From Sulfuricella sp. (GTDB lineage Bacteria; Pseudomonadota; Gammaproteobacteria; Burkholderiales; Sulfuricellaceae): DNA of 6,445 nt. The notes beneath the pieces are model-generated. The model did no database searches and was not told where the DNA came from. It saw nothing but the letters and a program-made list of their open reading frames with translations. Below are positions 1 to 5,016 of this stretch, piece by piece. Within the stretch, counting starts at the first letter, position 1, and the number at the start of each line of letters is the position of its first letter. The stretch is taken from the NCBI GenBank assembly GCA_030696235.1, contig JAUYSN010000441.1, forward strand, positions 1-6,445, given 5' to 3'. The position numbers were made by a program, and so were the translations under genes.

Positions 1-245
1 TTTTCGAACTCAAATATTTTTTCGGCAGTTCCTGCGCCACGGAAACCGGCGGCGCCTGCTCCTCCACTGCCATCCGTGCGCTGATAAAACAGCTCGTGGC
101 GGCAGAAACCCCGCAAAAACCCCTTTCCGACAGCCAGATCGCAGATATTCTGGCAAAACAGGGCATAGTCGTTGCCCGGCGCACCGTAGCAAAGTACCGC
201 GAGTCCATGCGAATCCCCGCGGTCAGTTTCCGAAAAACCCTTTAA
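1..245 (+). CDS. rpoN: RNA polymerase sigma-54 factor, C-terminal end (partial)
   Basis: This is the last 80 codons of sigma-54, the alternative sigma factor that directs RNA polymerase to -24/-12 promoters and needs AAA+ activators to open them. The frame starts at base 3 and is cut by the window edge; it ends at TAA 243-245. The decisive motif is the RpoN box [10 protein letters not shown] (residues 59-68 of the fragment, bases 177-206), which contacts the -24 element. The upstream stretch [10 protein letters not shown] and [17 protein letters not shown] are typical of the DNA-binding region, and the end [10 protein letters not shown] is a normal sigma-54 C-terminus. It lies 29 nt before hpf, the usual proteobacterial order, so the two may share a transcript. 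The family assignment is very secure; only the N-terminal part is unseen. Confidence 0.97.
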   Translation, partial: FELKYFFGSSCATETGGACSSTAIRALIKQLVAAETPQKPLSDSQIADILAKQGIVVARRTVAKYRESMRIPAVSFRKTL

Positions 246-274
246 CATCTAATATCAACCCGAAGGAGTCTCAA

Positions 275-601
275 ATGAACCTCAATGTTACCGGCCACCA
301 CGTTGAAGTGACCCCCGCCATCCGCGATTACGTCACCGACAAGCTCGGCAGGGTTACCCGCCACTTCGACCATGTCATTGACGTCAACGTCATTCTCTCC
401 GTCGAAAAACTGGCCCAGAAGGCCGAAGTAAACGTTCACGTCAGCGGCAAGGACATTTTCGTGAAATCCGAGGATGCCGACATGTACGCCGCCATCGACA
501 GCCTGGTGGACAAGCTCGACCGCCAGATCGTCAAGCACAAGGAAATGAACGGCGGCCCCAACCGCGGCAGCGGCGGCAAGCACCAGCAGGTCGCCGAGTA
601 A
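275..601 (+). CDS. hpf: Ribosome hibernation promoting factor (short HPF / sigma-54 modulation protein)
   Basis: This 108-residue protein belongs to the HPF/RaiA family, which binds the 30S decoding channel in stationary phase and helps store ribosomes as inactive dimers. It starts MNLNVTGHHVEVTPAIRDYVTDKLGRVTRHFD, and basic residues are spread over the alpha-beta fold as expected for rRNA contact. The length fits the short form (the E. coli protein is 95 residues). It lacks the second dimerisation domain of long HPF. The extra residues form a Gly/Asn/Lys-rich tail (about 92-108) that looks disordered. AAGGAG at 263-268 lies 6 nt before the ATG and fixes the start. It sits between rpoN and ptsN, the classic place for this gene, once called the sigma-54 modulation protein. 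The assignment is firm. Confidence 0.96.
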   Translation: MNLNVTGHHVEVTPAIRDYVTDKLGRVTRHFDHVIDVNVILSVEKLAQKAEVNVHVSGKDIFVKSEDADMYAAIDSLVDKLDRQIVKHKEMNGGPNRGSGGKHQQVAE

Positions 602-609
602 GCCAGCGC

Positions 610-636
610 GCGGCGGAACCCAACAGGTTCCGCCGC
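610..636 (+). other. Perfect 11-bp stem-loop between hpf and ptsN
   Basis: GCGGCGGAACC (610-620) pairs perfectly with GGTTCCGCCGC (626-636) around a 5-nt loop, CAACA. The hairpin starts 9 nt after the hpf stop and ends 13 nt before the ptsN ATG. No T-run follows (ATCTAACCAT), so it is not a standard intrinsic terminator. It could stabilise the hpf 3' end, partly attenuate transcription, or limit ribosome access to ptsN, which has no evident Shine-Dalgarno sequence. The pairing is read directly; the role is inference. Confidence 0.7.
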
Positions 637-649
637 ATCTAACCATAAA

Positions 650-1120
650 ATGAGCCTCATCACCAAAATTCTGCCGCCGGACAACGTCCTCTGCGGCCTC
701 GACGCAGGCAGCAAGGCACAGCTATTCGAAGAAGCCGGCAGGCTGTTCGAAAACACCCTGCAGTTACCGCGCAAGAAGGTAATCGACAGCCTCGCTACGC
801 GCGAAAAACTCGGCTCCACCGGACTCGGCTACGGATTCGCCATCCCGCATGGCCGCATCAAGGGCCTGAGTGTAGCCACTGGCGCCTTCTTCAAGCTGAA
901 ATCACCGATTTCCTTCGATGCGCCCGACGGCCAGCCGGTCAGCATGTTGTTCATCCTGCTGGTGCCGGAACAGGCCACCGACCTGCACCTGCAAATCCTC
1001 GGCGAACTGGCGCAGATGTTCAGCAATCGCCAGCTGCGCGAGAAATTGCAGGCCAGCGACAACCCCGCAGAAATCCATCAATTACTAACGGTCATGGCGA
1101 ATCCCCGCCCCGAAAAATGA
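650..1120 (+). CDS. ptsN: PTS IIA-like nitrogen regulatory protein (EIIA-Ntr)
   Basis: This 156-residue protein is the terminal phospho-acceptor of the nitrogen-related phosphotransferase chain (PtsP to NPr to PtsN). It regulates other proteins, for example in potassium and nitrogen balance, rather than transporting sugar. The phosphorylated histidine lies in GFAIPHGRI (His67), preceded by the family signature REKLGSTGLGYG. The C-terminal half, FDAPDGQPVSMLFILLVPEQATDLHLQILGELAQMF, is also typical. The length matches the family. The ATG at 650 gives the usual N-terminus MSLITKILPP, but no Shine-Dalgarno sequence is visible between the upstream hairpin and the start. The last residues (LTVMANPRPEK) are encoded by the left arm and loop of an inverted repeat and may be an acquired tail. 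In the window it stands with hprK, but no HPr gene is present. The assignment is firm. Confidence 0.96.
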   Translation: MSLITKILPPDNVLCGLDAGSKAQLFEEAGRLFENTLQLPRKKVIDSLATREKLGSTGLGYGFAIPHGRIKGLSVATGAFFKLKSPISFDAPDGQPVSMLFILLVPEQATDLHLQILGELAQMFSNRQLREKLQASDNPAEIHQLLTVMANPRPEK

Positions 1121-1143
1121 AACGACGATTCGCCATGACCGTT
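1087..1143 (+). repeat. 17-bp perfect inverted repeat straddling the ptsN stop codon
   Basis: AACGGTCATGGCGAATC (1087-1103) is the exact reverse complement of GATTCGCCATGACCGTT (1127-1143), with a 23-nt loop. The loop contains the ptsN stop codon TGA (1118-1120). The left arm therefore encodes the ptsN C-terminus, and the right arm is non-coding and abuts a REP-like element. Only three T's end the right arm, so a terminator role is weak. The arms are far too long to pair by chance, which suggests a mobile palindrome or an inverted duplication. Confidence 0.85.
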
Positions 1144-1200
1144 TCCCTCACCCCTGCCCTCTCCCAGAGGGCGAGGGGGGACGAGGTCTCGCTTCGCGAG
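1144..1200 (+). repeat. REP-like two-hairpin element, copy 1
   Basis: The unit begins TCCCTCACCCCT. Hairpin 1 has arms CCCTCTCCC (1157-1165) and GGGCGAGGG (1169-1177) with loop AGA and one internal T/C mismatch. After a 10-nt spacer, hairpin 2 is CTCGC-TTC-GCGAG (1188-1200). A second copy in opposite orientation lies at 3081-3140. CCCTCTCCC/GGGAGAGGG palindromes of this kind are widespread interspersed repeats in proteobacterial intergenic DNA. Here the element fills the ptsN-hprK gap and ends just before the hprK ribosome binding site. Confidence 0.8.
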
Positions 1201-1208
1201 TATTGCGT

Positions 1209-1213
1209 AAAGG
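1209..1213 (+). promoter_or_regulatory. Ribosome binding site that decides the hprK start
   Basis: AAAGG lies 7 nt before ATG 1221. This supports 1221 rather than the in-frame TTG at 1203, which directly abuts the upstream hairpin and has no ribosome binding site. Confidence 0.6.
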
Positions 1214-1220
1214 CATAGTC

Positions 1221-2171
1221 ATGTCACAGATAAGCGTAAAGCAGCTGTTCGACGAAACCCACGACAAACTGGGAATCGTCTGGGTCGCCGGCACGGAGGG
1301 GGGGGCCCGCCAACTCACCGGCGAAATCGTGCAAAAACCCACCCTGGCGCTGATCGGCCACCTTAATTTAGTCCATCCCAACCGGGTACAGGTGCTCGGC
1401 TGTGCAGAAATGGACTACCTGCGCAGCCTGGATCAGCCTGCCCTGGCTCAGGCCATCAGCAACCTGTTCTCCACCGAGCTTGCCGCCATCATCGTCGCCA
1501 ACAACGAGCCGGTGCCGGAGGTGCTGCTCGACGCCGCCAACCGCACCCAGACGCCGCTGTTTACCTCGCCGCAACCCAGCCCCTACCTGATGAACGTGCT
1601 CAACCACTACCTCACCCAGGCACTGGCCGAGACCGTCTCCCTGCATGGTGTTTTTCTGGAAGTACAAGGCATGGGCGTGCTGATCACGGGGGAAAGCGGC
1701 ATCGGCAAAAGCGAGCTGGCGCTGGAACTGGTTACCCGCGGCCACCGCCTGATTGCCGACGATGTGGTGGACTTCTACCTGGTTTCGCCGGAAACCGTGG
1801 AGGGACGCTGCCCGGCGCTGCTGCAGGATTTCATGGAAGTACGCGGCCTGGGCGTGCTGAACATCCGCGCGCTGTTTGGCGAGACCTCGGTCAAGCCGAA
1901 AAAGAACATCAAACTGATCGTCAACCTGATCAAATTGTCCGCCCTGAAAATTTCGTCCCAGGACCGGCTGCAAATCGAAGAGTTCAGCCAGAACATCCTT
2001 GACGTGGAAATTCCCAAGGTACGCATCCCCGTTGCTTCGGGCCGCAACATTGCGGTGATGGTGGAAGTCGCCGTGCGCAACCACATCCTGCGCAAGCGCG
2101 GGATCAACAGCACGCGTGAATTCGTCGAGCGGCATGAGCAAATGATGAAACGGGGGATGAGCGATGGGTAA
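1221..2171 (+). CDS. hprK: HPr kinase/phosphorylase
   Basis: This 316-residue bifunctional enzyme phosphorylates, and by phosphorolysis dephosphorylates, the regulatory serine of HPr. In Gram-negative bacteria it is thought to adjust flux through PTS-linked signalling. The N-terminal domain (about 1-130) is the variable HprK_N region. The catalytic core begins near LHGVFLEV (His142), followed by Walker A GESGIGKS (157-164), Asp180-Asp181 in LIADDVV, the family signature MEVRGLGVLNI (205-215) and the C-terminal VASGRNIAVMVE segment (271-282). All key residues are present, so the enzyme should be active. The ATG at 1221 is preferred because AAAGG lies 7 nt upstream. A run of eight G's at 1298-1305 crosses codons 26-29 and would shift the frame if it slipped. 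The stop codon lies inside the inverted repeat shared with rapZ. No HPr gene is in view. Confidence 0.96.
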   Translation: MSQISVKQLFDETHDKLGIVWVAGTEGGARQLTGEIVQKPTLALIGHLNLVHPNRVQVLGCAEMDYLRSLDQPALAQAISNLFSTELAAIIVANNEPVPEVLLDAANRTQTPLFTSPQPSPYLMNVLNHYLTQALAETVSLHGVFLEVQGMGVLITGESGIGKSELALELVTRGHRLIADDVVDFYLVSPETVEGRCPALLQDFMEVRGLGVLNIRALFGETSVKPKKNIKLIVNLIKLSALKISSQDRLQIEEFSQNILDVEIPKVRIPVASGRNIAVMVEVAVRNHILRKRGINSTREFVERHEQMMKRGMSDG

Positions 2172-2231
2172 TGAGTGATGAGTAAGCGCGGAGGATGCCT
2201 CCCCATTGCTCGTCACCCATCACTCATTACC
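2167..2231 (+). repeat. Inverted repeat (14-bp arms) bridging hprK stop and rapZ start
   Basis: GGTAATGAGTGATG (2167-2180) is the exact reverse complement of CATCACTCATTACC (2218-2231). The 37-nt interior holds a smaller hairpin, GGAGG-ATG-CCTCC (2190-2202). The left arm includes the last hprK codon and its TAA; the right arm ends 7 nt before the rapZ ATG. GATGAGT/GTAATGAG-like words recur within and just upstream (2156-2185), which gives it a low-complexity look. It fills the whole junction, and rapZ has no clear Shine-Dalgarno sequence beside it. It is probably an interspersed palindromic repeat; an effect on rapZ translation is possible but unproven. Confidence 0.8.
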
Positions 2232-2238
2232 GACAATC

Positions 2239-3078
2239 ATGCAGCTCATCCTGATCAGCGGCCTCTCCGGCTCCGGCAAAAGCATCGCGCTCACCGTACT
2301 GGAAGACAGCGGCTTCTACTGCGTGGACAACCTGCCGGCTCAACTGCTGCCCAACATCGCCGGCTTCCTTGACCAGGCCGGCCACACGCGCATCGCCATC
2401 AGCGTGGACGCGCGCAGCGGCGGCCAGTTCTTCCAGCTGCCCGATTTCATCTAATATCTCAATGCGCTGGGACTGGATCTGCGCCTGCTGTTTCTGGAAG
2501 CGAAAACCGACACCCTGGTCAAGCGTTTCAGCGAAACGCGGCGGCGCCACCCGCTGAGCAACGACCAGCGCACCCTGCAGGAATGCATCCAGATCGAGCG
2601 CGACCTGCTCGAACCGATCAGCGCCCTCGGCCACCGCATCGACACCAGCGACCTCAACGCCAACTCCCTGCGTGCCTGGATCAAGGATTTCGTGGATTTC
2701 GACCGTTCACGGCTGACCCTGCTGTTCCAGTCCTTCGGATTCAAGCACGGCATCCCGCTCGATGCCGACTTCGTCTTCGATGTGCGTTGCCTGCCCAACC
2801 CCCATTACGACCCTTTGCTGCGCCCTCTCACCGGCAAGGACGCCGCAGTTGCCGCCTTCCTGGAGGGCGATGCCAGCGTGCAGAAAATGCTGGGCGACAT
2901 CCGCCGCTTCATGGAAGACTGGCTGCCCTGCTTCATCCGCGACAACCGCAACTATCTGACCATTGCCCTGGGCTGCACGGGTGGACAGCACCGCTCGGTG
3001 TATTTCGCCGAAAAACTGACGGAACATTTCCGCACCGGCGGGCAGCAGACGATGGTGCGCCACCGCGAGTTAACATGA
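2239..3078 (+). pseudogene. rapZ: RapZ (RNase adapter / nucleotide-binding protein) with in-frame stop at codon 72
   Basis: The reading frame is full length (279 codons plus stop) and recognisable as RapZ from end to end, but TAA at 2452-2454 interrupts it at codon 72 (LPDFI-stop-YLNALG). In enterics RapZ binds small RNA GlmZ and guides its cleavage by RNase E, controlling glucosamine-6-phosphate synthesis; its role in betaproteobacteria is less clear. Visible signatures are Walker A GLSGSGKS (8-15), FYCVDNLP (26-33), ETRRRHPLS (99-107), SFGFKHGIP (165-173) and GCTGGQHRS (245-253). No frameshift is needed, since family sequence continues in the same frame right after the stop. A single change from GAA or CAA would explain it. 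The break may be a true nonsense mutation or an assembly error. The N-terminal ATP-binding part would end after 71 residues, while the C-terminal RNA-binding domain could in principle restart at GTG 2692. The ATG at 2239 matches the family N-terminus; the upstream in-frame TTG at 2206 lies inside the repeat. Confidence 0.9.
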
Positions 3079-3080
3079 TC

Positions 3081-3140
3081 GCCGCAAAGCGGCACATCGT
3101 CCCCCTCGCCCGCTTGCGGGAGAGGGCTAGGGGTGAGGGA
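3081..3140 (-). repeat. REP-like two-hairpin element, copy 2 (reverse)
   Basis: Read on the - strand, this copy begins TCCCTCACCCCTA. Hairpin 1 has the same arms as copy 1, CCCTCTCCC and GGGCGAGGG (+ strand 3118-3126 and 3103-3111), but its loop is 6 nt, GCAAGC. After a 9-nt spacer (GGACGATGT, against GGGACGAGGT in copy 1), hairpin 2 is GCCGC-TTT-GCGGC (3081-3093). Hairpin 2 differs from copy 1 in two base pairs, and both changes are compensated. It begins 3 nt after the rapZ stop and ends 2 nt before the next gene. Confidence 0.8.
3135..3140 (+). promoter_or_regulatory. Ribosome binding site lying within the REP-like repeat
   Basis: GAGGGA ends 2 nt before ATG 3143, with its GAGG core (3135-3138) 4 nt from the ATG. 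It belongs to the outer end of the REP-like element, so the repeat appears to supply the only Shine-Dalgarno-like sequence of the NusG-domain-II gene. Confidence 0.45.
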
Positions 3141-3142
3141 AA

Positions 3143-3514
3143 ATGATCTTCCGGCTGATAAAAACCGGCGACTGGCTGGTGCTGCTTGCCGGCATGATCA
3201 TCACGACCTGGCTGTTTGTCACCCTGTGGCAAGGCCATGCCGCCGACAAGGCGGTGGTGCGTAGCGGCGGCAAAATAGTCGCCGAACTCAGCCTGGGGGA
3301 AAACCGCAGCTACCTCGCGCACGGCCCGCTCGGCACCAGCCGCATCGAAATCCACAACCGCCGCGCCCGCGTCGCCGAAGACCCCAGCCCCCGCCAGTAT
3401 TGCGTCAAGCAGGGCTGGCTGAGCCAAGCCGGGGAAGCGGCCCTGTGCCTGCCCAATCAGGTCAGCCTGGAACTGACGGGCGCGAAAAAATTATATGATT
3501 CACTCAGCTATTAA
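3143..3514 (+). CDS. NusG domain II-containing membrane-anchored protein
   Basis: This 123-residue protein fits the NusG_II family, stand-alone relatives of the inserted domain II of some NusG proteins, without the RNA polymerase-binding NGN domain. One N-terminal membrane segment (about 10-29, DWLVLLAGMIITTWLFVTLW) anchors it, and the rest should form a small beta domain outside the membrane. The family hallmark is the Cys-containing segment YCVKQGWLSQAGEAALCLPN (Cys87 and Cys102), in which the two cysteines may pair or bind a cofactor. Its biochemical role is not established. In many bacteria the gene is next to a Gx-type membrane protein gene, as here, which suggests the two act together. 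The start overlaps the end of a REP-like repeat that contributes the GAGG motif. The family call is good; the function is unknown. Confidence 0.8.
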   Translation: MIFRLIKTGDWLVLLAGMIITTWLFVTLWQGHAADKAVVRSGGKIVAELSLGENRSYLAHGPLGTSRIEIHNRRARVAEDPSPRQYCVKQGWLSQAGEAALCLPNQVSLELTGAKKLYDSLSY

Positions 3515-3559
3515 CCACAGAGGTTTTTATACCGCATGGTGTATTCAATAATACCGTTC

Positions 3560-3651
3560 AAAAAACCTTTCCCCGCAAAGGACGCGAAGGAACGCGAGGT
3601 AAATCATGGGTTTGTTTTCCATTGCGTACCTTTGCGTCCTTTGCGGTAAAA
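3560..3651 (+). mobile_element. MITE-like element, short copy A (internally deleted)
   Basis: The left arm CGCAAAGGACGCGAAGG (3574-3590, continuing AACGCGAGGTAA) and the right arm, which contains ACCTTTGCGTCCTTTGCGG (3628-3646), form an imperfect inverted repeat. The ends match the full copies at 5554-5719 and 6001-6164: a left AAAAAA run, GACGCGAGGTAA, and TTTGTTTT before the right arm. Orientation is as in the 6001 copy. About 55 bp of the central part present in the full copies is missing, replaced by ATCATGGG. It carries no coding capacity. Most of the 137-bp gap between the neighbouring genes is this element. Confidence 0.7.
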
Positions 3652-3666
3652 ATGTCGGTAAAAATG
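3645..3666 (+). repeat. In-frame tandem duplication of GGTAAAAATG
   Basis: GGTAAAAATG occurs at 3645-3654 and again at 3657-3666, a 12-bp period. It creates two in-frame ATG codons (3652 and 3664) for the Gx-type gene. The first copy coincides with the end of the MITE-like element. Confidence 0.7.
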
Positions 3667-4209
3667 CAGGTATCCATCCAGACCACCCCCGAAGACCACC
3701 GCATCGCGCGGCTGGCGGCGTTCGCCATCGGCCTTTCGGTGATGGAAGCCGTGATCCCCTCGCCGCTGCCCGGCATCAAGCCGGGGCTGGCGAACATCGT
3801 CACCCTGCTGGTGCTGGAACGCTTCGGCCTGCGCGCCGCCGTGTGGGTATCGCTGCTGCGGGTGGTGGCGGGCAGCCTGATCCTCGGCACCTTTCTTTCC
3901 CCTTCGTTCGTCCTGAGTTTTTCCGGTGCGGCAGCCAGCCTCGCGGCGCTGGCGCTGGCGCGGCATCTGCCGAGAAGCTGGTTCGGCGCGGTATCCTTGA
4001 GCATCATCGCCGCCTTCGTCCATATCGCCGGGCAAATGGCCGTGGTTTACCTGTGGCTGATCCCGCATGCCGGCATTCTCTATCTCGCCCCGATTTTCGC
4101 CGTCGCCGCTCTGCTGTTCGGCACCGTCAATGGGCTGATCAGCGCCAGGCTGCTGGCCGAGGACGAAGGCGCCCGCTCTGCCTGGACGCCACGGCAACAG
4201 CCATATTGA
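3652..4209 (+). CDS. Gx transporter family integral membrane protein
   Basis: This 185-residue hydrophobic protein has about five membrane segments and fits the Gx transporter family, annotated in older records as heptaprenyl diphosphate synthase component I. Key stretches are [25 protein letters not shown] (35-59), a small-residue-rich helix [13 protein letters not shown] (91-103), [19 protein letters not shown] (117-135) and [24 protein letters not shown] (145-168). The compact, small-residue-rich architecture resembles substrate-binding subunits of vitamin-type uptake systems, but no substrate is known and I infer none. The gene follows the NusG-domain-II gene, its common partner. The start is uncertain: in-frame ATGs lie at 3652 and 3664 in a tandem duplication, neither with a good ribosome binding site. 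The in-frame TTG at 3622 is inside the repeat and unlikely. The 'prenyl synthase' name should not be read as an activity. Confidence 0.8.
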   Translation: MSVKMQVSIQTTPEDHRIARLAAFAIGLSVMEAVIPSPLPGIKPGLANIVTLLVLERFGLRAAVWVSLLRVVAGSLILGTFLSPSFVLSFSGAAASLAALALARHLPRSWFGAVSLSIIAAFVHIAGQMAVVYLWLIPHAGILYLAPIFAVAALLFGTVNGLISARLLAEDEGARSAWTPRQQPY

Positions 4210-4234
4210 GCGCACCGCGCTCCTGGCCTACAAT
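4206..4234 (+). promoter_or_regulatory. Candidate sigma-70 promoter, possibly giving a leaderless ubiX mRNA
   Basis: TTGAGC (4206-4211) and TACAAT (4229-4234) are separated by 17 nt, matching the -35/-10 consensus at 4/6 and 5/6 positions. Transcription would start about 7 nt after the -10, at or next to the ATG of ubiX (4242), which has no Shine-Dalgarno sequence. The match is good, but short promoter motifs arise by chance and the region also forms a hairpin. Confidence 0.4.
4208..4222 (+). other. Small perfect hairpin after the Gx-type gene
   Basis: GAGCGC (4208-4213) pairs with GCGCTC (4217-4222) around ACC. It starts inside the stop codon of the Gx-type gene. No T-run follows, so it is at most a weak transcript-end structure, and it overlaps the spacer of the candidate ubiX promoter. 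Confidence 0.5.
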
Positions 4235-4241
4235 CAGAACA

Positions 4242-4880
4242 ATGAAAACCCAAAACAAGACCATCACCCTGGCGCTGACCGGCGCATCCGGCATGCCCTA
4301 CGCCCTGCGCCTGCTGCAATGCCTGCTGGAAAGCGGCAGCCGGGTCTATCTCCTGTATTCGCAGGCAGCGCAGATCGTGACAAAACAGGAAATGGACCTG
4401 ACCCTGCCCGCACGCCCGCAGGAAGCGCAACAAATGCTGTGCGAACGCTACGGCGTATCGTCTGACCGACTCAAGGTATTCGGCCGCGACGAATGGTTCG
4501 CCCCGGTGGCCTCCGGAACCAACCCGGCCGATGCCATGGTGGTTTGCCCCTGCACCATGGGCACGCTCGGCTCGATCGCGGCGGGCCTGTCCGACAACCT
4601 GATCGAGCGCGCCGCCGACGTGATGCTGAAGGAAAACCGCAAGCTCATCATCGTCCCGCGCGAAACGCCCTTCTCCGCCATCCATCTGGAGAACATGCTG
4701 AAACTGGCCCGCGCCGGCGCCGTCATCCTCCCCGCGAATCCCGGCTTCTACCACCACCCCCAGAGCGTGGACGAAGTGGTGGACTTCATCGTGGCGCGCA
4801 TCCTCGATCATCTCGGCGTCGAACACCGGTTGATGGCGCGCTGGGGTGAAACACCAAGCAACCACGAATGCCAAAAGTAG
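4242..4880 (+). CDS. ubiX: Flavin prenyltransferase UbiX
   Basis: This 212-residue flavoprotein joins a dimethylallyl group to FMN, making the prenylated FMN cofactor that UbiD-type decarboxylases need, here most likely for ubiquinone synthesis. The Rossmann-like N-terminus [17 protein letters not shown] carries the phosphate loop GASG (14-17). Then come [20 protein letters not shown] (102-121), the substrate-site segment [16 protein letters not shown] (140-155) and [19 protein letters not shown] (164-182). All are family hallmarks, and the length is normal apart from a short tail. The last six residues, NHECQK, are encoded by the terminus of an inserted repeat, while the family usually ends close to the preceding RWG. 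No Shine-Dalgarno sequence precedes ATG 4242; a promoter-like pair immediately upstream suggests leaderless translation. Upstream in-frame codons back to 3606 belong to a frame overlapping the previous gene. UbiD is not in view. Confidence 0.95.
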   Translation: MKTQNKTITLALTGASGMPYALRLLQCLLESGSRVYLLYSQAAQIVTKQEMDLTLPARPQEAQQMLCERYGVSSDRLKVFGRDEWFAPVASGTNPADAMVVCPCTMGTLGSIAAGLSDNLIERAADVMLKENRKLIIVPRETPFSAIHLENMLKLARAGAVILPANPGFYHHPQSVDEVVDFIVARILDHLGVEHRLMARWGETPSNHECQK

Positions 4881-4998
4881 GCGCCTCCGGACGACACGAA
4901 TGTTCTCGAATGCTCACGAATATTCATCGCACCCATCTGGCACCCTCAGTTATTTTTTCATTCGTGTTTATTTGTGTTCATTCGTGTAATTCGTGGTT
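4860..4998 (+). mobile_element. MITE-like element with AACCACGAAT termini
   Basis: AACCACGAAT (4860-4869) and ATTCGTGGTT (4989-4998) are a perfect 10-bp terminal inverted repeat. Inside, CACGAAT-like words recur: on the left at 4894-4923 (CACGAATG, TCGAATG, CACGAATA) and inverted on the right at 4959-4990 (CATTCGTG, TTTGTGTTCATTCGTG). The result is a 139-bp imperfect palindrome without coding capacity. It spans the ubiX stop and the gap to the next gene. No convincing target duplication is visible. CACGAAT-rich repeats of this style recur in many bacterial genomes, but I cannot name a family. Confidence 0.7.
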
Positions 4999-5016
4999 AA
5001 AGGTTTTTTGAAAAAT

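Noticed and set aside
1203..1220. TTG start extending hprK by six residues
   Set aside because: It has no ribosome binding site and abuts the repeat hairpin; ATG 1221 has AAAGG at good spacing.
1368..2216. Long open frame on the - strand opposite hprK (282 codons)
   Set aside because: It is rich in His/Gln/Val with no recognisable domain and is fully antisense to an intact hprK; long antisense frames are expected in GC-rich genes.
3511..3524. ATTAACCACAGAGG at the end of the NusG-domain-II gene
   Set aside because: It resembles the start of common ACCACAGAG-type interspersed repeats, but only about 14 bp match and there is no second unit.
3622..3651. TTG start extending the Gx-type protein by ten residues
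   Set aside because: The added residues RTFASFAVK are a translation of the repeat arm.
4080..4874. Long open frame on the - strand opposite ubiX (264 codons)
   Set aside because: Composition is that of a shadow frame and it covers two well-supported genes on the other strand.
3606..4880. A 424-codon open frame that includes ubiX
   Set aside because: Its first part is a shifted reading of the Gx-type gene, rich in Arg/Pro/His with no family likeness. Only the part from 4242 is UbiX.
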